Source of the DNA: Tritrichomonas musculus
Lineage: Eukaryota; Parabasalia; Tritrichomonadida; Tritrichomonadidae
Reading direction: 5' to 3'
DNA length: 64,000 bases
NCBI GenBank assembly: GCA_039105265.1
Contig: JAPFFF010000034.1
Location: 1,116,001-1,180,000 of the forward strand
The stretch's first letter is position 1, and each line of letters opens with the position of its first letter. Below the pieces are notes generated by a model. The model was not told where the DNA came from and did not search any database. It saw only the letters and a program-made list of their open reading frames with translations. Below are positions 30,642 through 41,000 of the stretch, in pieces. A program made the position numbers and the translations under genes.

Positions 30642-31938
30642 CTAGAAATAATCACCATAAAATTCTATTGAATTGAATAATAAATGATGTTGGCCAGCAC
30701 AATTTTCACCATTTTGGCGAATTTGAAGGTATCTAAATTCTTGCATATTTTCATTTTGAATTGAGAAAGTGTAAACGCGGCTATTTCCATTTAGAAATGT
30801 GCAATCTTTTTCTTCATCAAGAATCGCCCAGTGCTGCCCATCATTTGAACCTTCAATTACCCAATTTTTCGGATGGTTTTCTTTTTCACGTGCATAGGAC
30901 AAGATTGTGTAATTTGTTGGAAGAACTCGATGCTCTTTGAAATCGAATCGAAGAAAAGAATTTTCAATATTGTTTGTTTGGAAGTAGCAACTTTGATTGA
31001 ATTAAACTGCATGAATTGGAACGTCGTTTGAAAAGATTGGTGAGGATGTAAGGGTAACTTCTTTTTCAAAGTTTCCTTCTGATATTTTTTGGATGTAATT
31101 GAAAATTCCATCAAAAACTACATTTTTGTATGGAAAACTTTTTCTGCATTTAAGTGGTCGTTTGTGGAGGTATTCAATTTCATCATCTTTTATGAATATT
31201 CGTTGCTTCAAACGCTTTGAGAGATGATTCCATGTTTCTCTACTAATATCATCGATATTTATTAATGATAAAAAGCTGGAAATTCCGTCTTCTTCCACAT
31301 TCAAAAAATTTACATATTCATATAAAATAGAAAATTGTTGATTTTTTGAATAAAGATAATTGATAGCATTCAAAAGTTGTCCTTCGGTTTCAAGTTGTAA
31401 TTTTGAATTTGAAATAATTAATTTAATACAAATGTATCAATTGATAAATTTAAAAAATTTTCATTTATGTCCATTTCATAGAAATGTTCTGATATAAAAT
31501 CAATTTCTTTTGCGTAAATTTCATTGAAATACCGTTTATGTTTTTCATGAAAAGATATATTGTCAATTACATTGTTAAGGTTAAGTTCATTTTCTTGCAT
31601 TTTTATTTGAATATGATCATTATCAAGAATTTCGAGTACTTCGAAAATAAATGGTCTTTCGTTTTCGCTTATATTGTGAGATTGAAAATTGATAAGATTG
31701 AAAATTGATAAGATTAAAAATAGATTGGAAATTGCCTTGTGAATCTGTATTTATATAAAATTCATTTAACGTAGGATCAATAGATAAAATTTTAAATTAC
31801 AGGTGATAATAATTCAGCAATAAAAATACTAGTTTTAAACTTTTGACCATTCACAATGAATGTGAATTTTTTTTCATAATCTTGAAGAGGAATATTTAAA
31901 ATGCTGGAAGTTAGCAGTTGAAATTGATCAATCGACAT
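30642..31938 (-). pseudogene. Decayed BTB-like / F5/8 type C domain protein gene
   Basis: Read on the minus strand from an ATG at 31938, the pieces follow the order of a common trichomonad protein family. First comes a BTB-like N-terminus (FTFIVNGQKFKTS, then LLSPVI). Next is a helical BACK-like part (DFISEHFYEMD; LLNAINYLYSKNQ across a break), a linker with RPLKCRKSFPYKN and GIFNYIQKISEGN, and a C-terminal discoidin/F5-8C part (KENHPKNWVIEGSNDGQHW, then RYLQIRQNGENC and HHLLFNSIEFYG). At least four lesions split it: a stop/shift near 31790, a frame break near 31418, one near 31015 and one near 30900. No continuous frame exceeds 123 codons. Intact relatives are thought to recognise ligands through the discoidin fold; this copy is dead. 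Confidence 0.85.
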
Positions 31939-32025
31939 TTTATTTAAATAATTTTTTCCAAAAATTTTACATTGTTATTCAATTCAAGTACGTTAGAAAA
32001 AATGTTGTGAATTATATTGTAAAAT

Positions 32026-32358
32026 TTATTTATATGATGGCAAAATCATATAAATATATAGATTGTATTGATGGAAATATGCATTTTTTAATCCCAAATA
32101 TTGCGACAGTTTAATGTGATATATCAGAAAAAAGCGAAAAATGCCTTCTTCTCCAATTTTGAGTAGCTTTATATATTCTTCTTCATTTATCTCGTCAGGA
32201 ACTTCAACTTCATTTAATTCTTTATCAAGATCCAAGATAAATTGTTGGATTCGAAATTTGTTCTCAAAAGTGATAATAAAATATTTTTCTTTCAGTTCAG
32301 GATTCAGATCTTCACCCAAATTTATTACAATTACTTTTGATTCTTTTATGTTTTAGTG
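32026..32358 (-). pseudogene. Unidentified gene fragment
   Basis: A minus-strand frame without an in-frame ATG reads KVIVINLGEDLNPELKEKY and continues for ~90 residues, ending LYIYMILPSYK. The composition is protein-like (acidic helix ELNEVEVPDEINEEEYIKLL) rather than random AT, so it is probably the remnant of a gene. It lies upstream of the F5/8-C pseudogene in the same direction but does not join it. I do not recognise the family. Confidence 0.35.
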
Positions 32359-32467
32359 GATTACTTTATCTTCTTTGAAGTGTAGGAATATCCACTCGAA
32401 AAAAATTGTTTTACCAAGACATGAAAATGGGTGTTAACGTGTTTTTTGAATTGAGTTGATAGGGTAA

Positions 32468-32866
32468 ATTAATGTTAATGGGGCCGATGATACGCAGAAG
32501 TTGGTTTGTGAAAAAATATTTAAATGGCACAGAAATGCAAATGCCCTTTGTAGACTTTACTTATACTTTAAACAGCAAATCCCTGACCAGAGAAAAATTA
32601 GTGACTTTTTTGATGTTCCTGCAACTTAAAATGAAACTCCTGTAGCTGAACCTCTATCAATTCCCAATTTAAGCATAACTGATGCCAAAACAATTGCTCT
32701 AATTGAATTAACTAGTGAAATTAATATATTTTATACTCAACTCATTTCACCAATTGTTGCCTGGAAACAATTCTTTGAATCTCTATATGTGATCCGGTTT
32801 TATCTGATATCGATTTTTAATTTAAACAAGAATGGTGCACATCAAATAGAGGCTAATCAATTGTAG
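32468..32866 (+). pseudogene. Decayed ORF next to a Maverick integrase relic
   Basis: A plus-strand frame of 132 codons has no ATG start and one internal TAA near 32629. It reads KIFKWHRNANALCRLYLYFK, then QIPDQRKISDFFDVPAT, the stop, and then LSIPNLSITDAKTIALIE and LISPIVAWKQFFESLY. The amino-acid use is clearly protein-like. It lies 500 bases before the integrase relic on the same strand, so both may derive from one Maverick-type element. Family not identified. Confidence 0.45.
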
Positions 32867-33375
32867 GTGTGAGAAATATATTTACTGATGGTTTGAAAAA
32901 AAGTTTCCCAATAATTTTTGGTTGGAGGATGTGAATCGAACCTGCGACCTTTGGTATAAGTTTTATTACCAAAAATACTTTACCCAAAACGATCAAAAAT
33001 CTATCAAAAAAAAGTAAACATTATAAAAAGTTAAATTTTTATTCACTTTTTCTGAAATAAAAAATACTTTACCCAATTATTGGACTAGCTATAAGAAAAG
33101 CTATGAGATTAAAGTTGATAATACGATAATGAACAACAATGTGCGTACATCAAGTATATGCATTTGTCCGTTTCATATGCATTTGCGTGTGCATGAATTC
33201 TAATATTATTATTAATAATTGAAATGTTGCAAGTTTAAAGCTCTATTCATTAAACAAATGATCATAATTCGTAATAATATAACGCTTTTTATCTGCTTTG
33301 GAGATAAATTTCTAGATATGCAGTTATATAAAATTGTAGGAAACAATCGATATAGCTGCATATGAGAACGAGAAA

Positions 33376-33960
33376 TATTTCTATACCATTATCCAACGTT
33401 GAATAATGAGATTAAACCACTTGATGAACGCGAAATCTTTGAAGTCGGCTGTAATTTTAGAAATTGGTTTTTCAAATTATAACTTTTTTCTGGATAATCA
33501 GTATGTTGGCTTGAAAGAGAAGGCTTGAATTTAAAATTAAAGTTAGATAATATTACAAAGAGGATTACGATAAACATGCCACTCATCTTCCAAAATCAGA
33601 TAACCCAAACTTATATGACCACTCAGCATATATAAATATATCTGCGAGCAGGAAATCTATTGTTGAAGTAAATACTTTAACATGGATAAGTGAGAAAGAT
33701 AATTTCGGTTTCATATTATATAAATTTCTATGGGCGGAAATGAAAGGGAAGGGTGCTAAAGAAGTAGCAAAGGCCTTAAAAAGTTTTAGAAGATGAACCA
33801 GATGTCTATTCCATAACATCAGATCAAGATGCAGCTTATTTGTCCAATGATGCTCTACAATAAATGAAAACCAAAAACATAATATACAATGTAACAGAAG
33901 ACAATAATCATAACGTGTTTGGCATAATAAATAATTCATGTGAACCATCAGAGATATGGT
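33376..33960 (+). pseudogene. Decayed Maverick/Polinton-type integrase fragment
   Basis: Frames switch several times. The order is HYPTLNNEIKPLDEREIF; DYDKHATHLPKSDNPNLYDH; GKGAKEVAKALKSF; DVYSITSDQDAAYLSNDALQ; and TEDNNHNVFGIIN. The second Asp region (ITSDQDAAYLS) and the following NHNxxGIIN block match the integrase (rve, DDE) core of trichomonad Mavericks as I know it. The terminal Glu helix is not seen intact. Several shifts and stops make it inactive. Confidence 0.7.
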
Positions 33961-35143
33961 AGGTGAAAATAAATACTCTTAACAATTGATAAAGTGTTTG
34001 CAAAAGTTTTGAAAATGTAGATTAAAAAAATATGCAAATAATATAAGGTAAACATTAAGGTTTCTTAATAGTGTCAAATGAAAACAAATTGGTTTCTTAA
34101 TATTCAAAACTACTTTCAGTCACAAATGTAATCATTAGCAGTCAAACCTTTGATGAATGGTGCACATGATTCATTTTGAAGTACTATCATCTTGTTGTGG
34201 AAATTTGTTAGAGCTTTCTTATGAATAGTTCTGTAGACATTTGATTATGATTCATTTGAAGATTTGTGAATGTAAGTAGATAATTTTAATTCTCCTCTGA
34301 AAAAGTGGTACAGACATAAAACCATCACTATTTTGTAATATATGCTTGTATATATATTTGATTTGCGAATATAATTTTATGCATTACTATACATAAAACT
34401 TCATTTATTGTAAAAATCACTACTCAAAATATTTGCCCATCAATAATCATATACCCTTATTATTCATAACTTAAATTATTATTTATAAAAAGATGAATTC
34501 ATAAAATATAGAGGAATTCTTTATAGCCAAGACAACTTTTTCAGAAAAAAATAATCGTCCTTTTTTTTGAGCTTTAAATATAAAATTCTTGGTATTTTTT
34601 ATTTATTTTATAATTTTTGCCATATAGAGAATATGTTGAACGCGAAATAATTGGAAATTTTCAAAAGTGAGATTATTATCTGATTAATAATTATTCTTAA
34701 AAATGGTCGGTCTAGGTAATCAAATGGCCTACTTGGCTTCCTAACTTGATATTGTTTAGGATTTAATGGTTAAAATCAGCATTAAATAAGAAAACAAATA
34801 TTTTTTTAATTATTTTAAGGAATTGACAAAGCAAGAATTTAAAAATTTCTCAAAAAGTTTATTTAAACCATATATACTTACAAAAAGTTCTCTGTACTGC
34901 AGCACTGTGCTATAAAATTACAGCTAGTATAATAAGCATAAAATATCATTATTTTACTAATTAAATTTACAAGAAAAAATATTTGAGTCCACATTCATTT
35001 CACTTCACCGAGTCAACCTCTAAAAAAAAAAAAAAAAAAAAAAAAGACGAAATGAATAACAATAAATTTATTTTATTCAATAAACAGTATATATTTATAT
35101 ACTAGAAACTGTAAAAAATAAAATAAAATAAAGAAAAGCGCAC
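33961..35143. other. Non-coding stretch
   Basis: No gene is recognised. The first few hundred bases may continue the decayed integrase but show no clear motif. An A24 run lies at 35022-35045, about 100 bases beyond the 3' end of the transporter gene (on its sense strand a T run). Confidence 0.5.
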
Positions 35144-36544
35144 TCAAGAAGTGAATGCGTCAATAGCGTCAAGGATAGCGCAGTAAGTAGAGATAGCGCA
35201 CGAACCAAGTCCAAAGATAGCGAACAAGATGCACAAAATATTTTGCCAGTGGTACAACTTTTTCTTAGACATCTTGATCCACATGATTGCAGGGAAGAAG
35301 AAGTCGACCAAGCATCCTCCGAATGCACCACCGATAGACAAAGCAGGTCCGACTCTAGGCAGGAAGAGGGCGAAAACCAGAGGGATGATTGAGGTCAAGA
35401 TGATCAAGATGAGTCTCTTCCACGTGACCATTGTCTGCTGATTGCTGTCGTTGAAAATGAGGCCACCCCAAGACTCCATCAACGAAAGGGCGATGGCAGG
35501 GTAGGAGCAAGTGACAACTATGAAGAATCCGGCACGGACGATGATAATAAGGACGTCTTTTGATGAAAAATTGTCCAAAATAACGTCTTTCGAGTCATCG
35601 CCGAAAAGACAGTAGCCGGTGATTGCTGGAATGACGTAGAAGATGAATCCGATAAAAATATTCCAGAAACTTATGAGGCTTCTCTTCCAGGAGTTCGGAT
35701 TGTATGGTTTCATGACGGGGAGTATGACAACGGGCATCGCAAAGGCCATTCCGAAGATCGAAATGGCAGAAAAAATATTCATGCCAAAACTGGCCATAGT
35801 TACGTGTGGCTTCTTTTCTGGAGGATAGGGCAAGATTGTGGCGGCTTTGATGATCATGACAATGACGAAAAAGAGGGTGGCTATGAAGGTCAGCGTGGAG
35901 AAGGGAGATAAGAATTTGATATCTCGGGGAAATGTTAAAGGAAATGGAATGGCAAAGAAGTAAACTAAAATCGTAATAACTCGCTTCCATAATACATCAT
36001 CGACTTTGATGCCACCAGCATCAAACCAGGAGGCAATGGTACCAAATCCTATGAGGAGATATGTGGTTAGGCAGGAGATACAATAGAGCATGGTACCAAT
36101 GGAAATGCAAATACCTCCCCACCTACCAAGAATAGCGGTTCCAAGTTGATCAAAAGCATCGATTTTTTTACGAGCTGCTAATTTCATGAGCATAACGGAT
36201 CCTACATGCGATAAAGCGCCGATAATGGCAAGCATAACTGTAGAGGGGATAATTCCGCAATGATGGTATGCAAGGGGAAGACTTAAAATTCCAGCACCTA
36301 ATAATGTGTTCATGCAATTCATAAGTGTTGCAAACCTTTTGACTCGGACGGGACCTGAAACATCTTCGGATTTCTCTTCTTGCGATTCTTCATGAAGTTC
36401 GTCATGAGATTCTTCTTCAATATGATATGTTTCTATTTGAAGCCCATCAGGACCAATTTTAGCACCTTCCTTTGCTGGTAGTTCGTTTTTTGGAGGAAGG
36501 GAATCTACGGATCGATCAGAATCATCATTTATGCTGTCATCCAT
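35144..36544 (-). CDS. Amino acid transporter (AAAP/SLC38-like)
   Basis: This 466-aa membrane protein very probably imports amino acids. A soluble acidic N-terminus (~1-70, EEESHDELHEESQEEKSED) is followed by the AAAP signature of the first helix: RFATLMNCMNTLLGAGILSL, then PLAYHHCGIIPS. About eleven hydrophobic segments follow (for example HVGSVMLMKLAA, TILVYFFAIPFPL, FFIVVTCSYPAIALSL, LILIILTSIIPLVFALFLP). The length fits the family. The conserved GAGIL unwinding motif is present. The codon use is less AT-biased than the surroundings, consistent with an expressed gene. The start follows TTTCTCAA directly, with no canonical TCATT initiator. Substrate, membrane (plasma or lysosomal) and ion coupling cannot be told from sequence. 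Confidence 0.92.
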   Translation of the reverse strand: MDDSINDDSDRSVDSLPPKNELPAKEGAKIGPDGLQIETYHIEEESHDELHEESQEEKSEDVSGPVRVKRFATLMNCMNTLLGAGILSLPLAYHHCGIIPSTVMLAIIGALSHVGSVMLMKLAARKKIDAFDQLGTAILGRWGGICISIGTMLYCISCLTTYLLIGFGTIASWFDAGGIKVDDVLWKRVITILVYFFAIPFPLTFPRDIKFLSPFSTLTFIATLFFVIVMIIKAATILPYPPEKKPHVTMASFGMNIFSAISIFGMAFAMPVVILPVMKPYNPNSWKRSLISFWNIFIGFIFYVIPAITGYCLFGDDSKDVILDNFSSKDVLIIIVRAGFFIVVTCSYPAIALSLMESWGGLIFNDSNQQTMVTWKRLILIILTSIIPLVFALFLPRVGPALSIGGAFGGCLVDFFFPAIMWIKMSKKKLYHWQNILCILFAIFGLGSCAISTYCAILDAIDAFTS

Positions 36545-37297
36545 TTGAGAAACAATGTATTACTTTCTCTTTGAAATTTTATTTTGAAAAAAAAGTTTAA
36601 TTTTTCTTAAGGTTTTCACTAAAAAATAAGGAGTAAAATAATAAAACCAAAAAAAATGTATAGGGCCATATTTTTATTTTATGAAAAATTTCATTACAAT
36701 CAATTTATGTTGTTTTCAAATTTTCAATTCTTTTTTTTGTTTAAACAAAAAATTCAATACATTAAATAATATTTTTTTTATGTAACTTTCGATTATTTTG
36801 AAATAGAAAATCGATGCATTCTATTTTTTTTCTTCAAAATAAACATTTTTTGAAATAATCACGACAATTCTTGAAAAAATAATCTCCTAATTCGAATCTA
36901 ACTCCTTCATTCTATTTAGATTCGAACTAACAGAAAGATATTTCTTTTTTTTAAAGTAATAATTTATCCATAAAATTCCTAAATTTTATGTAATATCCTT
37001 CGTTACGAAATATACTTAAAATAATCTAGTTTTATGCAAATCTTTTTTCATTAACATGAAGAAAAACACTCAAAACTCATTTTGATATCAACTAAAATAT
37101 ACCACTGTTTTGAAATAGATTTATACAAAAGAAAAAACAAATTCTTTCTTTGATAAAATATCAAATGTCTTTCAAATATTTTTTTCTGGAAACGTAATTT
37201 TATTATTACTATCTAATCGTTGAATTTATATTTTATTTTAAAATAACAACGTCTGAATTTTTAGACATCATGAAAAAATAAAACGACATTTTATATA
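36545..37297. other. Non-coding stretch
   Basis: AT-rich sequence between the transporter start and the left end of the pogo-like element. A small inverted repeat TAATTCGAATCTAACTCC / GATTCGAACTAAC lies at 36889-36932. No gene is seen. Confidence 0.5.
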
Positions 37298-37513
37298 ACG
37301 TTTACTATTTTTTTCCTGAGTGTCTATTTTTTTCCCGAGTAACCCCTTTTTATCGTCAAATAAAGTATTCAATTAAATCAAACCTCAGAAATTATCTCAA
37401 TTTTATAACCGCTACTCGGGATTTATTTGTGAAGTTTATTTTTTTTTTTACACGTAAGACCAAAGATAAAAAAATGACATTTTTACAAAAAAAAAAATAA
37501 ATTTGTTACTTAA

Positions 37514-39085
37514 ATGGAATACCTTGATCAAACTTTTTTTTCTGAAACCCAGACTTGGATTGTAAAAAAAAAATTAAAAGGATATTCATATTCAGCAATT
37601 AAAGGAAAATATAAAGAAAAAGATGATTTTATTGGAACTATTTCAGATGAAGCAATAAAAACATGCTTAAAAAGGTCATCTTTGTCACTGACTTGGGAAA
37701 AAGGTCAAATAGCAGGAAATATACCTCTACTTTCTGAGGTAGATGTTTTCAAATTGAAAGATTATGTTCTAGAAACTTCAATTGATGGAAGTTATTTAGA
37801 TGTCAACGATACAATAGAAAAAGCTAATTACTTAAGGAAAGAACGTTTTTCAAATGCTCACTCATTTTTATTCAAAATTAGATGTTATAATATAATTGAA
37901 GAACTTCGTGAAGAATTCAACAAACATGATGCTGGACGAGATTGGGTCTATCAACATATGGAAGAGTTGGAGGCTGATCTTTCAACACCAAGAAATATCG
38001 AGGTTAATAGGTTGGTGGCATGTACACCTGAAAAAATTCAACTCTACACAAGAACTTTATTTCCTTTTTTAGAGCAAATTCATCCATCACTTCGCTTTAC
38101 GGCTGATGAAACAATGCTCCAGCCATCAGTTAATCGAAAAGTTTTGGTTCCAAATAATCATTCAAAACCTTTACTTCCAAATGATATGACTCTCCCACAC
38201 ATTACAGCGATGTGCTGCTGTAATGTGGTAGGAGATAAATTTCCTTTATTTATCATCCTTAATTCTCTAGTTAAGATTCCTCCAGACTTAAAATCGTTTC
38301 AAGAAACAGGCGAGGCAGTCTTTTCAAGTAGTCCATCTGGATGGCAAACTCGTGATACGTTTTTATATTGGGTAATATGCTTTGTGAATTGGTTATCACT
38401 TCACAGGCTTAAACTTGATCCCACAATAAGAAATTCTAAAGCGATATTGATAATGGATGGCCACAAGTCCAGAGAGAATCCAGTGGCCATCAAAATATTA
38501 AAAGACCATAATGTTGAAGTATTTATTATACCTGCGCATACTTCGCATTTAACTCAGTTATTTGATGTCATAATTGCTTCTCCAATGAAATCCTGTTTTT
38601 CTGATCTGTTAAAAAAGATGATGAATGATTTCAATATAGAAGAGAATAATACTGCTCAGTTGAGATTTTTTTGTGTAAAAGCTGCTCTTATTTCTTGGGA
38701 TATGAAGGCAAATAAAAAAGCATGCATGATTGGATCTAGGTTAACAGGACTTAATCCAATTGATGATGGAGAATTGATGAGCAGTAATTTTGTCGCTAAG
38801 CTTACTCCAGAGATCACAAAATATATAAAAAAAAAGAAAAAAGATATAGCAAGAGAAGAATTGAATATAAATTGTAAATTTATTTCGGATATTGAAAATA
38901 TGAAAACCATTAATGAATTTATATTATGTAGCAAGTTCCATAAGCATCTCTCACTTTTAAATTATTCTGGAAATTATTTATGTAATGTTCCATCATTTTG
39001 TTCTAGAGTAATTAATGATTGCAGGTTTTTTGGTCAAATTCCTTGTTATTATGATATTTCAACGTCCAAAATACATTTTTTTTAA
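37514..39085 (+). CDS. DDE superfamily transposase (pogo/Tigger-like, 523 aa)
   Basis: The N-terminal ~170 residues are likely DNA-binding: an HTH-like YSYSAIKGKYKEK with further helices. The catalytic DDE_1-type core includes LRFTADETML (first Asp), KAILIMDGHKSR (second Asp) and IIPAHTSHLTQLFDVIIASP, the P-x-H-T-S/T-H-x-x-Q-x-x-D motif of pogo-type and CENP-B-related transposases, in which the last Asp is the third catalytic residue. MTLPHITAMCCCNVVGDKFP fits the strand before the substrate loop. The C-terminus is Lys-rich then Cys-containing. The frame is intact and within the usual family length. It moves the flanking element by cut-and-paste at TA sites; activity is plausible. Confidence 0.9.
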   Translation: MEYLDQTFFSETQTWIVKKKLKGYSYSAIKGKYKEKDDFIGTISDEAIKTCLKRSSLSLTWEKGQIAGNIPLLSEVDVFKLKDYVLETSIDGSYLDVNDTIEKANYLRKERFSNAHSFLFKIRCYNIIEELREEFNKHDAGRDWVYQHMEELEADLSTPRNIEVNRLVACTPEKIQLYTRTLFPFLEQIHPSLRFTADETMLQPSVNRKVLVPNNHSKPLLPNDMTLPHITAMCCCNVVGDKFPLFIILNSLVKIPPDLKSFQETGEAVFSSSPSGWQTRDTFLYWVICFVNWLSLHRLKLDPTIRNSKAILIMDGHKSRENPVAIKILKDHNVEVFIIPAHTSHLTQLFDVIIASPMKSCFSDLLKKMMNDFNIEENNTAQLRFFCVKAALISWDMKANKKACMIGSRLTGLNPIDDGELMSSNFVAKLTPEITKYIKKKKKDIAREELNINCKFISDIENMKTINEFILCSKFHKHLSLLNYSGNYLCNVPSFCSRVINDCRFFGQIPCYYDISTSKIHFF

Positions 39086-39159
39086 AAAAAGTTTCAAAGT
39101 AATTTTGAAAATATGATGCAAGAAAATTTAAAATAAACTATTTCGTGAAAAGAAGATTA

Positions 39160-39358
39160 TATTTGAGAATAATCATATTGAAACAACAAGATGCCCAATT
39201 ATGTTACAAAATTGATATCAAGATGGAAAATGTATTTAATCAAATTGGTTGGAAAGTGAAATTAGTTCAAATCGAATTTGTTTTACATGCTATCAAGCAT
39301 GTAAAACAAAAAATGATTACTATTTTTGTTATTTAGTAAGACAAGATGAATCAAATAT
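39160..39358 (+). pseudogene. Possible Cys-rich relic downstream of the transposase
   Basis: One plus-strand frame with two internal stops reads ENNHIETTRCPIMLQN, DGKCI, and SSNRICFTCYQACKTKNDYY, then FCYLVRQDES. The spaced cysteines suggest a broken zinc-binding tail, perhaps once joined to the transposase or a second element gene. The evidence is thin; chance cannot be excluded. Confidence 0.2.
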
Positions 39359-39379
39359 TCAGCTATATTAACAATTCAA

Positions 39380-41000
39380 TTTTTTCTGAAAAAATCATTT
39401 TTCACCGAAGATTCTATTCTATTTTTTTCAGAAAAAAATCATTTTTCACCGAAGATTCTTTTTCAATTTTTCAGATAAAATCATTTTTCACCGAAGATTC
39501 TTTTTCAATTTTTCAAGACCATATTAAGGTTGAACAAAAGCAGTATATTTTATCATATTATAATATAATAAAATATATGATGATAAAAAATTTATTTACT
39601 AAATATAATGGTAAAATTGACGTATGATATAAAAATAAACTAATTTTTCTTTTTGAATGAAAATTTTACAATTTGATAAGTTTAGAAAAAAAATGATGTT
39701 TTGTATAAATATTATAGCAAATATGAGGAAAATCCAATTTAAAATATAAGATATATTTTTTAGTTAATTTATTAAATTGAATTTATTTTTTATGAAATAT
39801 TTGAATCATCAGAAAATTGAGATCAATTCTATGAAATTATTATATGCTTCAGAATATTGAGCATTTTTTTAAGAAATAATTGTGAGATTGTAAGATATAA
39901 ACAATTGTAAAATTGTGAGAAAATAAAGATTTCTGAAAAGTAAAAATATGTAAAGTATTCAAAGAAAAAATCTATCCAAAATAAAGTCCCCAGCGTCGGA
40001 ATTTTTGATTTTTTAAAATAAATCTTTTTAAAATCAAAAAATATGGCCAATTTTTCAAATTTTAACTCAGGTTGAAAAGATTAGCTGAGTGATTATTTAT
40101 GAAATTATCTCTACTTTTAGCAAGATATACAATAATTTAAATATATTATATAATGATATTATTAATTTTATGAATATTTAATAAAAAAAATTAAAATTTA
40201 TAATGATATATTTCGCAAAATATGTATTTTCGTTGTCACTTTTTGAATACTACAAAATTGAATGAATACCTTAATAAGGCCTATTTTTCAGATAAAATCA
40301 TTTTTCACCGAAGATTCTATTCTATTTTTTTCAGATAAAATCATTTTTAACCGAGGATTCTATTTTAATTTTCCAGATAAAATCATTTCTCACTGAAGAA
40401 TCTATTTTATTCAGATAAAATTATTTTTCACTGAAGATTCTATTTTAATTTTCCAGATAAAATCATTTTTCAACTAAGACTCTATTTTAATTTTCCAAAT
40501 AAAATTATTTTTCACTGAATGCTCTATTTTAATTTTTTCAGATAAAATCATTTTTCACCGAAGATTCTTTTTCAATTTTTCAGATAAAATCATTTTTCAC
40601 CGAAGATTCTATTCTATTTTTTTTCAGATAAAATCATTTTTAACCGAGGATTCTATTTTAATTTTCCAGATAAAATCATTTCTCACTGAAGAATCTATTT
40701 TATTCAGATAAAATTATTTTTCACTGAAGATTCTATTTTAATTTTCCAGATAAAATTATTTCTCACTGAAGGTTCTATTTTAATTTTCCAGATAAAATCA
40801 TTTTTCAACTAAGACTCTATTTTAATTTTCCAAATAAAATTATTTTTCACTGAAGATTCTATTTTAATTTTCCAGATAAAATTATTTCTCACTGAAGGCT
40901 CTATTTTAATTTTTTCAGATAAAATCATTTTTCACCGAAGATTCTATTTCAATTTTTCAGATAAAATCATTTTTCACCGAAGATTCTATTTCAATTTTTT
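39380..41000 (+). repeat. ~38-46-bp tandem array in the pogo-like element
   Basis: About twenty irregular units share CAGATAAAATCATTTTTCAC, then CGAAGATTCTATTTTAATTT. The period varies between about 38 and 46 bases. The array is interrupted between 39515 and 40283 by the 767-bp element. Confidence 0.9.
39516..40282 (-). mobile_element. Nested 767-bp non-autonomous element, copy B
   Basis: The element starts AGACCATATTAAGGT and ends, in reverse, AGGCCTTATTAAGGT. It is flanked by a perfect 8-bp target duplication ATTTTTCA (39508-39515 and 40283-40290). It is homologous to copy A (18755-19520) along its full length in opposite orientation. Both contain a 73-codon AT-rich ORF of unlikely significance. 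It sits inside the tandem array of the pogo-like element. Confidence 0.93.

Noticed and set aside
32925-32985. tRNA-like 3' half on the minus strand (GGTTCGATTC block followed by ...CCTCCAACCA)
   Set aside because: The T stem does not pair, no matching acceptor 5' strand or D arm is found upstream, and the anticodon arm is poor. At most a decayed tRNA fragment.
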